From Moraxella porci DSM 25326 (GTDB lineage Bacteria; Pseudomonadota; Gammaproteobacteria; Pseudomonadales; Moraxellaceae), in contig NZ_MUYV01000001.1 of NCBI RefSeq assembly GCF_002014855.1, positions 310,001-374,000 of the forward strand: 64,000 nt of DNA, read 5' to 3'. This document shows, one piece after another, positions 9,466-17,803 of this stretch (its first letter is position 1; each line of letters starts with the position of its first letter). The notes under the pieces were generated by a model. The model saw only the letters and a list, made by a program, of their open reading frames with translations, ran no database searches and had not been told where the DNA came from. The position numbers and the translations under genes were made by a program.

Positions 9466-9691
9466 GTGATGCGCGTGTAAGCTGCTTGGTCATATCTTTG
9501 CAGGCAGACTGGGTTGTTTGGCAGCCAGATTGCTAAGATGGGTTAATAAGCTGGCTTAAGATGTCCTAAGCAGTCAGATTTTGGCATGAAATTTACTGGG
9601 AATTTTTTGTCAGTTGCGATAAAATAGGCCATCTTTTCAATCAAAGCAAGCAGCTGATTGGATTTAATTTGATTATTTTGGTTATACATTG

Positions 9692-10546
9692 ATGAAAAAA
9701 CTCGAAGCATTATTTTTAAAGGTGGATAAATTTGGCCGTGTGATCGCCAATCGCTTTAATAAAATTAAAGACCTAAATGACATCCGTGGCACAGGCGCTG
9801 GCAAAACCGTGCTGATCACGGGTGCCAGCTCTGGTCTTGGAGCGATGATGGCGCGCAAATTTGCCTTTTTGGGTTATGATTTGGCGATCTGCGCCCGTCG
9901 TTTGGAGCGACTCGATGCCATCAAAGCTGAGCTTGAGGGCGATTATGGCATCACGGTGCATACTGCGCGCTTGGATGTCACCGACTATGAGCAGATTTTT
10001 GAGGTGTTTAACGACTTTGCCACCAAAATCGGTAAGATTGATAAAATCATCGTCAATGCTGGCGTCGGCGACAGTCGCGTGATCGGCCATGGTCGATTTA
10101 ACATCAATCGCGCCACAGCCGAAACCAACTTTATCGCTGCCATCGCTCAATGTGAAGCGGCGATGCAGATTTTTCGCGCCCAGAATAGCGGCCAGCTTGT
10201 GGTGATCTCTAGCATGTCAGCGGTGCGTGGTCTGCCGCGTCATCTGACCACTTATGCAGCTGCCAAAGCTGGCTTGGCGCGTCTGGCCGAAGGCATCCGG
10301 GCGGATATGATCAAAGAAAAACTGCCCATCACCGTCTCAACCATCTATCCGGGTTATGTGCGCACTGATCTGAATATCGGCGCCAAATATCTGCCATTCG
10401 AGGTTGAAGAAGATGAGGGTGCGGATGTGATCGTCAAGGCCATCGAAGCCAAAGTCGATGAGGCTTATGTGCCAGCATGGCCGTGGCTGCCGATCGGTCT
10501 TGGTATGAAATATCTGCCACTCAAACTGATCACCAAATTCATCTAA
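9692..10546 (+). CDS. Short-chain dehydrogenase/reductase (SDR)
   Basis: About 284 residues, classical SDR with NAD(P)-binding Rossmann fold. Visible motifs are TGASSGLG (44-51), NAG (123-125), the catalytic Ser in VVISSMS (174-175) and YxxxK (Y189, K193), numbering from the TTG at 9689. A basic residue (CARRLERL) after the second strand suggests NADPH preference. An N-terminal extension of about 38 residues, amphipathic and Lys-rich, precedes the fold and may be a membrane-contacting helix. ATG 9692 is preferred over the adjacent TTG. The substrate is unknown; neighbours give no pathway clue. A terminator follows at 10567-10590. Confidence 0.85.
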   Translation: MKKLEALFLKVDKFGRVIANRFNKIKDLNDIRGTGAGKTVLITGASSGLGAMMARKFAFLGYDLAICARRLERLDAIKAELEGDYGITVHTARLDVTDYEQIFEVFNDFATKIGKIDKIIVNAGVGDSRVIGHGRFNINRATAETNFIAAIAQCEAAMQIFRAQNSGQLVVISSMSAVRGLPRHLTTYAAAKAGLARLAEGIRADMIKEKLPITVSTIYPGYVRTDLNIGAKYLPFEVEEDEGADVIVKAIEAKVDEAYVPAWPWLPIGLGMKYLPLKLITKFI

Positions 10547-10566
10547 GCGATCATACGATGGCAATG

Positions 10567-10590
10567 AAGGCTTGTATTTACAAGCCTTTT
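10567..10590 (+). terminator. Intrinsic terminator after the SDR gene
   Basis: Perfect 9-bp stem AAGGCTTGT / ACAAGCCTT with a 4-base loop, followed by TT-GAG-CTTTTT. It lies 20 bases after the SDR stop. Confidence 0.65.
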
Positions 10591-10658
10591 GAGCTTTTTG
10601 GCTATCAATGATTTTATTTTAAATTGCAGAGTTTAATAAAGTGGATGACGGGTAAACT

Positions 10659-11714
10659 ATGACACAAAGTAGCACCGATACCGTAGAGCGAACACAGACT
10701 GCGCAGGTTGTCACCGAGGCTGCCGAAGAAGCCAGACAAGCAGCTGAGACCGCCAAAGAAGTGGCTGCAGATGCTGCCAAATTGACCAAGGATACTTTGG
10801 AGCATGGCGCCAATGACACGCTGCAGTTTTTGGGCATTCCGATTGATATTAATACCTTGACACAGCTTGCGATTGATATGTCGGGTCGATTGGTGCTGGC
10901 GCTGCTGATTTTCTTTGTTGGTAAATGGATTGGCAAACGCGTGGTACTTGTCGCCAAACATGTGATGGCAAGAAGTCGCTTGGATAATACGACTGCCAAT
11001 TTTTTGGGTAATTTGCTGTATGGCTTGATGCTGGTTGCTGTGATTTTGGCAGCACTCAATAAGCTTGGGGTGAATACCAACTCCTTTGTGGCGATCTTCG
11101 GTGCAGCTGGCGTGGCGATCGGTGTCTCGCTCAAAGATCAGCTGTCCAACTTGGCAGCAGGCGTGCTGATCGTGATTTTTCGTCCTTTTGGTCGCGGAGA
11201 TGTCGTGGAAGTCGGCGGCCAAACTGGTACGGTGCTTGATATCACTTTGGTCAATACACGCATCCGCACCGCCAATAATCACGAGATCATCATTCCAAAT
11301 GGCGACATCATGACCAGTGCCAGTGTCAACTATTCTTCGCTGCCGACGCGTCGCGTGGACATCGATGTCGGCATCGGCTATGATGCAGACATTCGCCATG
11401 CGCGCTCTGTCATGCTGTCATTGGCCGAGGCGCACCCCAATGTGCTTGATGCGCCAGAGCCAACGGTCATTGTGACTGCGCTCGCGGACAGTTCGGTGAA
11501 TCTGAGCATGCGCGTGTGGGCGAATAATGATGATTGGTTTGGCGTGCAAGCAGAGCTGCTTGAACAGGTCAAATACGCCTTTGATGCCGAAGGTATCAGC
11601 ATTCCATTTCCCAATCGCACCATCCAAATCGAGGGCTTGGATCGATCGATGCTTGAAAAGCTGCTTGCTCAGCATCACACGAATGATACCACCAAAAAAG
11701 ATGCCGATGTCTGA
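10659..11714 (+). CDS. Mechanosensitive ion channel, MscS family
   Basis: 351-residue small-conductance mechanosensitive channel of the inner membrane that releases osmolytes on hypo-osmotic shock. The pore-lining TM3 is recognisable as FVAIFGAAGVAIGVSLKDQL, followed by the beta domain motif FRPFGRGDVVEV, then NGDIMTSASVNYS and the C-terminal alpha/beta vestibule domain. The protein is longer than E. coli MscS (286) because of an Ala/Glu-rich, probably amphipathic or coiled-coil, N-terminus (about residues 10-50: EAAEEARQAAETAKEVAADA). It is one of two MscS paralogues in the window. A long perfect inverted repeat follows the gene. Confidence 0.92.
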   Translation: MTQSSTDTVERTQTAQVVTEAAEEARQAAETAKEVAADAAKLTKDTLEHGANDTLQFLGIPIDINTLTQLAIDMSGRLVLALLIFFVGKWIGKRVVLVAKHVMARSRLDNTTANFLGNLLYGLMLVAVILAALNKLGVNTNSFVAIFGAAGVAIGVSLKDQLSNLAAGVLIVIFRPFGRGDVVEVGGQTGTVLDITLVNTRIRTANNHEIIIPNGDIMTSASVNYSSLPTRRVDIDVGIGYDADIRHARSVMLSLAEAHPNVLDAPEPTVIVTALADSSVNLSMRVWANNDDWFGVQAELLEQVKYAFDAEGISIPFPNRTIQIEGLDRSMLEKLLAQHHTNDTTKKDADV

Positions 11715-11720
11715 GTCACA

Positions 11721-11763
11721 AAGCTTAAACTGATGGATCAACGCGCGCCATCAGTTTAAGCTT
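11721..11763. repeat. 16-bp perfect inverted repeat after the MscS gene
   Basis: Arms AAGCTTAAACTGATGG (11721-11736) and its exact complement (11748-11763) around an 11-base loop. It starts 6 bases after the channel stop codon. The stem is terminator-like in position but no T-tract follows on either strand, so it may instead be a transcript-stabilising 3' end hairpin. Confidence 0.8.
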
Positions 11764-11791
11764 AGAATAAGCGCATGGCTAATCACTGGCT

Positions 11792-11827
11792 GATGGCGCT
11801 GATGGCGTCGATGGCGTCGATGGCTTA
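11792..11827 (+). repeat. Short tandem repeat, 9-bp unit
   Basis: Four tandem copies of a GATGGCGTC-like unit, the middle two identical and the outer two diverged at two or three positions. It is noncoding, between the MscS gene and tag. Confidence 0.75.
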
Positions 11828-11867
11828 GTAATTTGAATAAACAAATCCAAGGCATCTGACACTACCA

Positions 11868-12422
11868 TTAGCGAAATTCACAATCCGCCACATGGTCATT
11901 GACCATCCCCACCGCCTGCATAAAGGCGTAGCAGGTGGTGGCGCCGACGAATTTAAAGCCGTCTTTTTTAAGCTGTATAGCTAGGCGTACAGACACATCG
12001 GTCTGTGCAGGGATGTCGGAGAGTGCTGCAGGGTGGTTGTCAATGGGCTTGCCATCAGGTGTAGTGATGCCCCACAGATAGTCACTAAAGCTTTGCTGCT
12101 GTTTGATCGCCAGATATGCTTTGGCATTATCAATGATCGCTATAATCTTGGCGCGATGGCGAATGATGCCCGTATCCAGCATCAACTCGTCAACTTTAGC
12201 ATCATCATAAGCGGCGATTTTGGTGGCATCAAAGCCATCAAACGCCCGATAATACCCATCACGACGCTTTAAAATGGTAATCCAGCTTAAGCCCGCCTGC
12301 ATGGCTTCAAGGCACAGCATGGCAAATAAGGTGTCATCGTCACAGACAGGCCTACCCCATTCATCATCATGATACGCAATATAAATCGGGTCGGATAAGC
12401 ACCAAGTGCAGCGGTTTTTCAT
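11868..12422 (-). CDS. tag: DNA-3-methyladenine glycosylase I
   Basis: 184-residue base-excision repair enzyme that removes 3-methyladenine from alkylated DNA. The zinc-binding residues of the E. coli enzyme are all present at shifted positions: C5 (RCTWC), H18 (AYHDDEWG), H177 and C181 (NDHVADC). The block LCLEAMQAGLSWITILKRRD, with the aromatic and Glu residues forming the base pocket, is diagnostic of Tag. Length equals the family norm (187). Its start lies 27 bases after the cysE stop on the same strand, so the two may share a transcript. Confidence 0.96.
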   Translation of the reverse strand: MKNRCTWCLSDPIYIAYHDDEWGRPVCDDDTLFAMLCLEAMQAGLSWITILKRRDGYYRAFDGFDATKIAAYDDAKVDELMLDTGIIRHRAKIIAIIDNAKAYLAIKQQQSFSDYLWGITTPDGKPIDNHPAALSDIPAQTDVSVRLAIQLKKDGFKFVGATTCYAFMQAVGMVNDHVADCEFR

Positions 12423-12449
12423 CAGTTTTGTCCCTGCTTATTTGACCAC

Positions 12450-13256
12450 TTATATGACAAAGTCACTGACAGTATCCTCATTAAGCACCGACAGATCATC
12501 TTTACATAATGACTTGATCGATTTTGGCTTAAAATTTGGATCAAGTCGTTTGACTGCATCCATCAGCTCGCAGATTTGTTTGTCTTGGTCTTGGATGTGG
12601 GCAAGCAGAGCAGCGATACTTGATGCCACAGGATCTTTGGCATTGGGCTTAAGTCCATAGGCGTTAAACAGATGCTCAGACTGCGCTTGGTGCTCGGTAG
12701 GGCTGGCTGGCTCTTCTTTGACGATCATGCGAGCAGCATTACCGACCATCGTTGCACCTGCCGGCACAGGCTTGACCACGACGGCATTGGAGCCGACTTT
12801 GGCATCATCACCGACGCTAAAGCCACCCAAAATCTTCGCGCCTGCACCGACGACGACATTATTACCCAGTGTTGGATGGCGTTTTGCGCCTTTTTCCCAT
12901 GACACACCGCCCAGTGTGACCCCATGATATAAGGTGACATCATCGCCGATCTCCGCAGTCTCTCCGATTACCACGCCCATGCCATGATCAATAAAAAATC
13001 GCTTGCCGATCTTGGCGGCAGGGTGAATCTCGATGCCTGTCGTGCAGCGGCTAAAATGCGACAATGCACGCGCCAAGAATTTTTGGTCACGCTGCCACAA
13101 TGAGTGCGCACCGCGGTGCATGATACGGGCATGGATGCCTGGGTAGGTCAATAGTACTTCGGCCTTGGTTCGGGCAGCAGGGTCTCGCTCCAGTACGGCT
13201 TGTACATCGTCATCGATGGCATCTTTTAGCTGACGCAATTTGGCAAAAATCGACAT
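12450..13256 (-). CDS. cysE: Serine O-acetyltransferase (EpsC/NifP type)
   Basis: 268 residues. Catalyses acetyl-CoA plus L-serine to O-acetylserine, the first step of cysteine synthesis, in the cytoplasm. The N-terminal helical part (1-60, with [17 protein letters not shown]) is short, as in the EpsC/NifP branch. The left-handed beta-helix of hexapeptide repeats carries the conserved [30 protein letters not shown] and [18 protein letters not shown] blocks, including the catalytic Asp-His pair. About 75 residues beyond the helix (195-268) are a polar tail absent from shorter homologues. The promoter (13295-13323) is overlapped by two phased palindromes, suggesting transcriptional control. Confidence 0.93.
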   Translation of the reverse strand: MSIFAKLRQLKDAIDDDVQAVLERDPAARTKAEVLLTYPGIHARIMHRGAHSLWQRDQKFLARALSHFSRCTTGIEIHPAAKIGKRFFIDHGMGVVIGETAEIGDDVTLYHGVTLGGVSWEKGAKRHPTLGNNVVVGAGAKILGGFSVGDDAKVGSNAVVVKPVPAGATMVGNAARMIVKEEPASPTEHQAQSEHLFNAYGLKPNAKDPVASSIAALLAHIQDQDKQICELMDAVKRLDPNFKPKSIKSLCKDDLSVLNEDTVSDFVI

Positions 13257-13281
13257 GGCGTTATCCTAACTCATCTGATTA

Positions 13282-13299
13282 ACTATAGTGAACTATAGT
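13282..13299. promoter_or_regulatory. Operator-like pair of phased ACTATAGT palindromes
   Basis: Two copies of the 8-bp palindrome ACTATAGT at 13282-13289 and 13292-13299, spaced exactly 10 bp, one helical turn. They overlap the -10 element and expected transcription start of the cysE promoter, so a bound repressor would block it. The binding protein is unknown. Confidence 0.4.
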
Positions 13300-13323
13300 A
13301 GCGATGAGATCATTAATTATCAA
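13295..13323 (-). promoter_or_regulatory. sigma70 promoter of cysE
   Basis: On the minus strand, TTGATA (13318-13323), a 17-base spacer and TACTAT (13295-13300). It lies about 40 bases upstream of the cysE start codon. Confidence 0.55.
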
Positions 13324-13371
13324 GTCACTCTTGGGATATGGATGTGAAAATAATGACTAAAGGGCGTATTG

Positions 13372-13397
13372 TACGCCAGATACGCCCAAGCTTCAAT
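13372..13397 (-). terminator. Hairpin after the alcohol dehydrogenase gene
   Basis: 8-bp stem GGGCGTAT / ATACGCCC with a 10-base loop, followed on the minus strand by TTTAG. A competing 6-bp hairpin (GGCGTA / TACGCC, 13373-13387) shares the 5' arm. It is a moderate intrinsic terminator for the operon ending at 13442. Confidence 0.45.
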
Positions 13398-13441
13398 CAC
13401 AAGATGCATCAGATCGATAAACTTTACCAACTTGTCATCAA

Positions 13442-14644
13442 TCAGATGATCGTCCATTCGCCATGCCAAGCTTGATGTAATAACTCGATCAAATCATCCA
13501 GTGTCGCTTCTTTTTGATTATAAATGATTGAGCCATCGTTCAGTGCTTTTTTGGCAATGGCATCAAACTGCGAGATCTGTACCTGACCGGTCTGCTCAAG
13601 TGTATAAGGCAGACCTGTGCGCGCGTGCAACGACTGCTGAAGTGTGCGAATGTGACGAATCAGTACAGCGGCGCGCTGATCGGCTTTGGTCTGTAGATAC
13701 ACTGATTCACCAGCCAAAGGCAGTAGTAGTCGTCCAAGTCGCTCACCGTCGTGATCTTGATTATACGACAGCACCACAGGCAAAAAGATGTTCATACACA
13801 CGCCATGCGGCAGATGGGCGATGGCGCCAAGTCCATGGCCGAGCGCATGCACGAGCCCCACCATCGAATTTGAAAACGCCATGCCTGCCATCGTCGCAGC
13901 GACAGCCAAGCCCAGTCGAGCATCACTGTCATCGGGTGTATCGAGTGCTTTGGGTAGATTTTTGGCGACAAGTTCAATGGCGCTGATGGCATAAGCATCA
14001 CTCATCGGATTGTGCGCAAGTCCTGTATAGGCTTCGATGGCATGTGTCAGAGCATCCATCGCTGTCATCGCAGTCAGGCGTGGCGGCAGAGTCTTGGTCA
14101 TGCGTGGGTCTAAGATGGCGATGTTTGGCAGCAGATGATAAGAGGCGAATGCGATTTTTTGTTGGGTAGCATCATCGCTGATGACCGCGACCATGGTGAC
14201 TTCTGAGCCAGTGCCTGCGGTGGTTGGCACCACGAACAGCGGATTGAGTGGTTTTGACAGATTGTGCGCACCAGCATACGCCATCAGATCATCACCACCG
14301 AGGCTGACTAAGATATTGGCGGTCTTGGCAGTATCGATGACCGAGCCACCACCGACAGCCAAAATCGCTTGGCACTCATGCGTGCGATACGCGTGGCTGA
14401 CTTGTTTGACCACTTGTAAGCTTGAATCACTGGGTACATCATCAATGATACAGCTGATCTCAATATCCATCCCAACAAATGCCTGCAAAATCGGTGTCAA
14501 AAGACCATTTTGGCGCACGCCTGCATCGGTGATGAGTAGCACACGGCGCACGCCCAAAAGCGTAAGCTCAAATGGGATATTCTCAAGTGCCTGCTGACCT
14601 GCGATGATCTTGACAGGGCAATAAAATTCGAAATAATCGCGCAT
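13442..14644 (-). CDS. Iron-containing (group III) alcohol dehydrogenase
   Basis: 400-residue cytoplasmic NAD(P)-dependent alcohol dehydrogenase. The nucleotide motif GGGSVIDTAK (99-108) and all four metal ligands of the family are present (D198, H202, H267, H281, numbered from the GTG at 14647). They match the ligands of E. coli FucO, with motifs PTTAGTGSEVT, DALTHAIEAYTG and HGLGAIAHLPHG. The ATG at 14644 is preferred because AGGAG lies 7 bases before it. It is the third gene of a tight set (aldehyde dehydrogenase, SCP2-like protein, this gene; 11-base gap to the previous one). This suggests stepwise oxidation of a medium- or long-chain alcohol to its acid. Confidence 0.9.
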   Translation of the reverse strand: MRDYFEFYCPVKIIAGQQALENIPFELTLLGVRRVLLITDAGVRQNGLLTPILQAFVGMDIEISCIIDDVPSDSSLQVVKQVSHAYRTHECQAILAVGGGSVIDTAKTANILVSLGGDDLMAYAGAHNLSKPLNPLFVVPTTAGTGSEVTMVAVISDDATQQKIAFASYHLLPNIAILDPRMTKTLPPRLTAMTAMDALTHAIEAYTGLAHNPMSDAYAISAIELVAKNLPKALDTPDDSDARLGLAVAATMAGMAFSNSMVGLVHALGHGLGAIAHLPHGVCMNIFLPVVLSYNQDHDGERLGRLLLPLAGESVYLQTKADQRAAVLIRHIRTLQQSLHARTGLPYTLEQTGQVQISQFDAIAKKALNDGSIIYNQKEATLDDLIELLHQAWHGEWTII

Positions 14645-14655
14645 CACATGGCTCC

Positions 14656-15294
14656 TTATGCAGATGGAGGGGTGGTTGAGTGACCAAAGACATATGATGC
14701 CAATAGTTTGCCGTAGATTTTTAGTGCATGGCCAAGCTTTTGGGGCAAAGCAAGTGCATCAGGATAAGCTTTGATGGCTTTTCGTGCTAAGATTTTTGGC
14801 AAAATCACGCTCTCTAGGCGATTTAGGCAGCGCACTAAGATCACTGCCAAAGACACATCGCCATCGACCACCATGCGGTTATTGGCAAAGCCTGTGGCAG
14901 TGCTTTCTTTAAAGGATAGTATCTGATAAGCAAATCTTAAATGTTTAAAATAAATCTTTAGCACCTTGTGACTGTCTGATTGATCCATATCTGCCAGACT
15001 GCCTAGCCACACCAGTCGTTTGGCATGGCTGCCATCATCCATCAGCACTGACTGCACTTGGATGCCAAAGCCCAGTGGCGTGCCAAAGACGCTCATCATG
15101 ATGATCAAATTCTCAGGTAGCTCACCGATCTCCTCTTGAATCACTGGATCAACATGGCTTGCCATCACAAGGCTGCGACCGACGACATTGAGCATCATGC
15201 TGACATAGCGATACTGAGTCTTATACGCCAAATCAGGCTTGGGCGTCGGATGGATGGCGGCAGGTAGCTCTAGATTTTGGGCGGTATTTGACAT
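14656..15294 (-). CDS. Hypothetical protein with SCP2-like (sterol/lipid carrier) character
   Basis: 212 residues from ATG 15294, chosen because AAGGA lies 5 bases upstream; the frame is open to 15339. No signal peptide. I do not recognise it with certainty. The central region has strand-rich segments and then the pattern FANNRMVVDGDVSLAV ILVRCLNRLE, which resembles the SCP2 sterol-carrier fold found in lipid-handling proteins, with a final helical segment of about 45 residues rich in Lys and Ala. It is sandwiched between an aldehyde dehydrogenase and an alcohol dehydrogenase, with gaps of 11 bases downstream and 69 upstream. My inference is that it binds or presents a hydrophobic alcohol or aldehyde to the two enzymes. 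Confidence 0.55.
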   Translation of the reverse strand: MSNTAQNLELPAAIHPTPKPDLAYKTQYRYVSMMLNVVGRSLVMASHVDPVIQEEIGELPENLIIMMSVFGTPLGFGIQVQSVLMDDGSHAKRLVWLGSLADMDQSDSHKVLKIYFKHLRFAYQILSFKESTATGFANNRMVVDGDVSLAVILVRCLNRLESVILPKILARKAIKAYPDALALPQKLGHALKIYGKLLASYVFGHSTTPPSA

Positions 15295-15363
15295 GACGAT
15301 CCTTGTGCGTTGTTGATTGATGGAAAATGAATAAACCAAAATTAAGATGATAAATTAATAATA

Positions 15364-16785
15364 TTATCTTAAAAATAACCGCTCAATCCAAGTCAGTACA
15401 AACTTACTGGCAAAAGGCGGTAGGATCAATCTTAAGCCAAAAATCTTGGGTGTGTACATCACCGAGCGAGCATGGCTAAAGCTATAAAATCCCTCAGGCC
15501 CATGGTATTTGCCCATGCCTGACGCGCCGACACCGCCAAAGGGCAGATCATCCTGTGCCACATGAGTGACGACGCCATTTTGCCCGAAGTGTCCTGAATG
15601 TGTCCATTGGCGAATGTAGTCACCGCGCTGCTTGTTATAGTCAAAATAATACAGCGCCAACGGGCGATCGCCTTGATTGATGGTATGGATGACTTGGTCG
15701 ATATCGTCGTATTCGATGATCGGCAAAATCGGGCCGAAAATCTCTTGTTGCATGATGAGCATCTCATCGCTCACCCCATGCACGATCGTCGGCGGGATCT
15801 TGCGGATGTCTTTGAGCATCTCATCGCTATCATTGGCAGGATTGATGTGGATGATGGTCGCACCTTTAGTAGCGGCATCGGTTAAGAGTTGCCGCAGTTT
15901 ATCATATTGACGGGCGTGGATGATGCTGGTGTAGTCAGGATTTTTGGCAAGAGTGGGGTACATCTTGGCGACTTGTTTTTGGTAGCAGTCGATGAACTCA
16001 TCAAGCTTGCCTCTGGGCAGATACAGATGATCGGGCGCAACGCAGGTTTGACCAGCATTCCACAGTTTACCAAAGGCAAGTCGCTCGGCGGCATCTGCCA
16101 TTGGCATCGACTCATGAACGATGGCAGGGGATTTACCGCCCAGCTCAAGTAGCACAGGGGTGAGATTGGCAGCGGCTTGTTGCATGACGATGCGCCCAAC
16201 TACTGATGAGCCTGTGAAGATCAGCTTATCAAAGGGCAATTTACCAAAATGCTCAGAGATGTCATCGCCATAGACGACGGCGACTTGGGATGGCAAGAAT
16301 ACTTCAGACAAGGCGGACTTTAGCACCTTGCCAAAATGCATCGATGCGCCAGAGAGCTTAACCATCGCCACATTGCCCGCTGCCAAAGCACAGATCAGCG
16401 GACCCATCGACAGCACCAGTGGATAATTCCAAGGCGTGATGATGCCGATGACGCCATAGGGTTCATAGCTGACATAGCCGCTGGCAGGCTGATGCAGGAT
16501 GCCGATACGGCGTTTACTGGGGCGCATCCATCGTGACAGGTGTTTTTGGTAGTATTTGATTTGTTCGATGCAGGTGAGTAGTTCACCGATTTTGGATTCG
16601 GTCAAAGAGCGATTGCCATAATCTTGATTGATGGCTTGGATCAGGGCGTCTTGATGCTTAAGCAGGGCGGATTTGAGCAGATCCAGACTGTGCCGACGCT
16701 CGGCAGCACTTGGGATTGGGTGCTTGGCAAAATACTGCTGTTGCTGCAACAGCAGCTCATCGAGCATGGCAGGCGTGGTGGTCAT
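15364..16785 (-). CDS. Aldehyde dehydrogenase (coniferyl/fatty aldehyde type)
   Basis: 473-residue NAD(P)-dependent aldehyde dehydrogenase. Visible features are the substrate-loop PWNYPLVLSMGP (118-129), TGSSVVG (191-197), the general base E214 in LELGGKSP and the nucleophile C248 in NAGQTCVAPD. The short N-terminal domain and the hydrophobic/basic C-terminal end (LRLILPPFASKFVLTWIERLFLR region, from about 450) are typical of class 3 and fatty aldehyde dehydrogenases, which associate with membranes. It heads the set ALDH, SCP2-like protein, iron-type ADH, which together could convert a long-chain alcohol to a fatty acid. It is often annotated as coniferyl aldehyde dehydrogenase, but the context favours lipid-derived aldehydes. 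Confidence 0.88.
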   Translation of the reverse strand: MTTTPAMLDELLLQQQQYFAKHPIPSAAERRHSLDLLKSALLKHQDALIQAINQDYGNRSLTESKIGELLTCIEQIKYYQKHLSRWMRPSKRRIGILHQPASGYVSYEPYGVIGIITPWNYPLVLSMGPLICALAAGNVAMVKLSGASMHFGKVLKSALSEVFLPSQVAVVYGDDISEHFGKLPFDKLIFTGSSVVGRIVMQQAAANLTPVLLELGGKSPAIVHESMPMADAAERLAFGKLWNAGQTCVAPDHLYLPRGKLDEFIDCYQKQVAKMYPTLAKNPDYTSIIHARQYDKLRQLLTDAATKGATIIHINPANDSDEMLKDIRKIPPTIVHGVSDEMLIMQQEIFGPILPIIEYDDIDQVIHTINQGDRPLALYYFDYNKQRGDYIRQWTHSGHFGQNGVVTHVAQDDLPFGGVGASGMGKYHGPEGFYSFSHARSVMYTPKIFGLRLILPPFASKFVLTWIERLFLR

Positions 16786-16930
16786 GGCAATCCCTCAATA
16801 ATAATCCGTTTCGGCTATTTTAACCCCAAAAAACCCAGCGATGCAAGTGCGCCGATGCTAAATGACTGGATTTACCCATCACAGGGCGATGCAGCCTATG
16901 GGTCAAGCCTTCGCCATGCTGCCATCAATA

Positions 16931-17803
16931 TTAAGAATCCACCAGCTTATCTACTTTGGCAATCAATGCTCGTATCAGCGCATATTCTTTTTGGTCAAGC
17001 TGTAGTCGTGATGACAGCCGTGATAAGCGGTGCGGTAGGTGCTTTAGGTCATCATCGTGGGCAAGATTGAGTTTTTTTAATAAATCAATCATTGCTGTGT
17101 TTAGACTCATCGCCTGAGCATGGCTGATGGCAGGCTCATCCCATTGTCCACGGATGGTGATGTCAAGCGGATGGGTGATCTGTGGTGCGCCTTGGGTTTG
17201 TTTATTTGAATAAATACCTTGTACGCTATTTGTCTGTGCAATATCATCACAAGGATGTGAAAACTGTGCATAAATATTGGATGCGATGACCTGAATGGCA
17301 CTGGCGACATTGAGCACGGGATACGCAGGGTTGGCAGGGATTTGGATATGATAATCCGCCTTGGCAAGCTCATCATTATTAAGCCCGTGATTTTCACGGC
17401 CAAATAAAATGGCAATGCGTGGTGTGATGACTGCATCATCAGACTGGTCGCTTGATGTATCTTGCACTGATAAATGCTGTGCCATCATCATAGCAGCAAA
17501 GGCAGGTGTCACGACAGGGCGTGGCATCTGACGACTGCGAGCGCTGGCAGCAAAAATCAGTGTACAATCGCTGAGCGCCTCATCAAGTGTGGCGGTGATG
17601 CGAGTATTAGCCAGTAGCTCTTGTGCCCCTGCGGCATTGGCAACACTGCTGTCATCAATCGGTAGGCGTGGATTGACCACCACCAAATCCGACAGTCCCA
17701 TGGTGTGTAGCGCACGAGCTGCCGAGCCGATATTGGCAGGCAAGGTAGTCTCAACCATCACAATGCGGATGTGCGGCAGATAAGATGTCATCGTTTGTTT
17801 CAT
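16931..17803 (-). CDS. trmJ: tRNA (cytidine/uridine-32-2'-O)-methyltransferase
   Basis: 290-residue SPOUT-class methyltransferase that 2'-O-methylates position 32 of several tRNAs using SAM. The trefoil-knot motifs are all visible: NIGSAARALHTMG (about 22-34), LFGRENHGLNNDEL and YPVLNVASAIQV. A C-terminal helical extension (about 210-290) matches the TrmJ dimer tail. An inserted linker of about 25 residues rich in Gln and Asp (DTSSDQSDDAV) precedes motif 2. The ATG overlaps the TGA of dnaE by one base (TGATG), so translation is probably coupled to dnaE. Confidence 0.92.
   Translation of the reverse strand: MKQTMTSYLPHIRIVMVETTLPANIGSAARALHTMGLSDLVVVNPRLPIDDSSVANAAGAQELLANTRITATLDEALSDCTLIFAASARSRQMPRPVVTPAFAAMMMAQHLSVQDTSSDQSDDAVITPRIAILFGRENHGLNNDELAKADYHIQIPANPAYPVLNVASAIQVIASNIYAQFSHPCDDIAQTNSVQGIYSNKQTQGAPQITHPLDITIRGQWDEPAISHAQAMSLNTAMIDLLKKLNLAHDDDLKHLPHRLSRLSSRLQLDQKEYALIRALIAKVDKLVDS

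Noticed and set aside
10614..11399. 261-codon antisense frame over the MscS gene
   Set aside because: His/Asn/Gln-rich shadow of the real gene with no start signals or domains.
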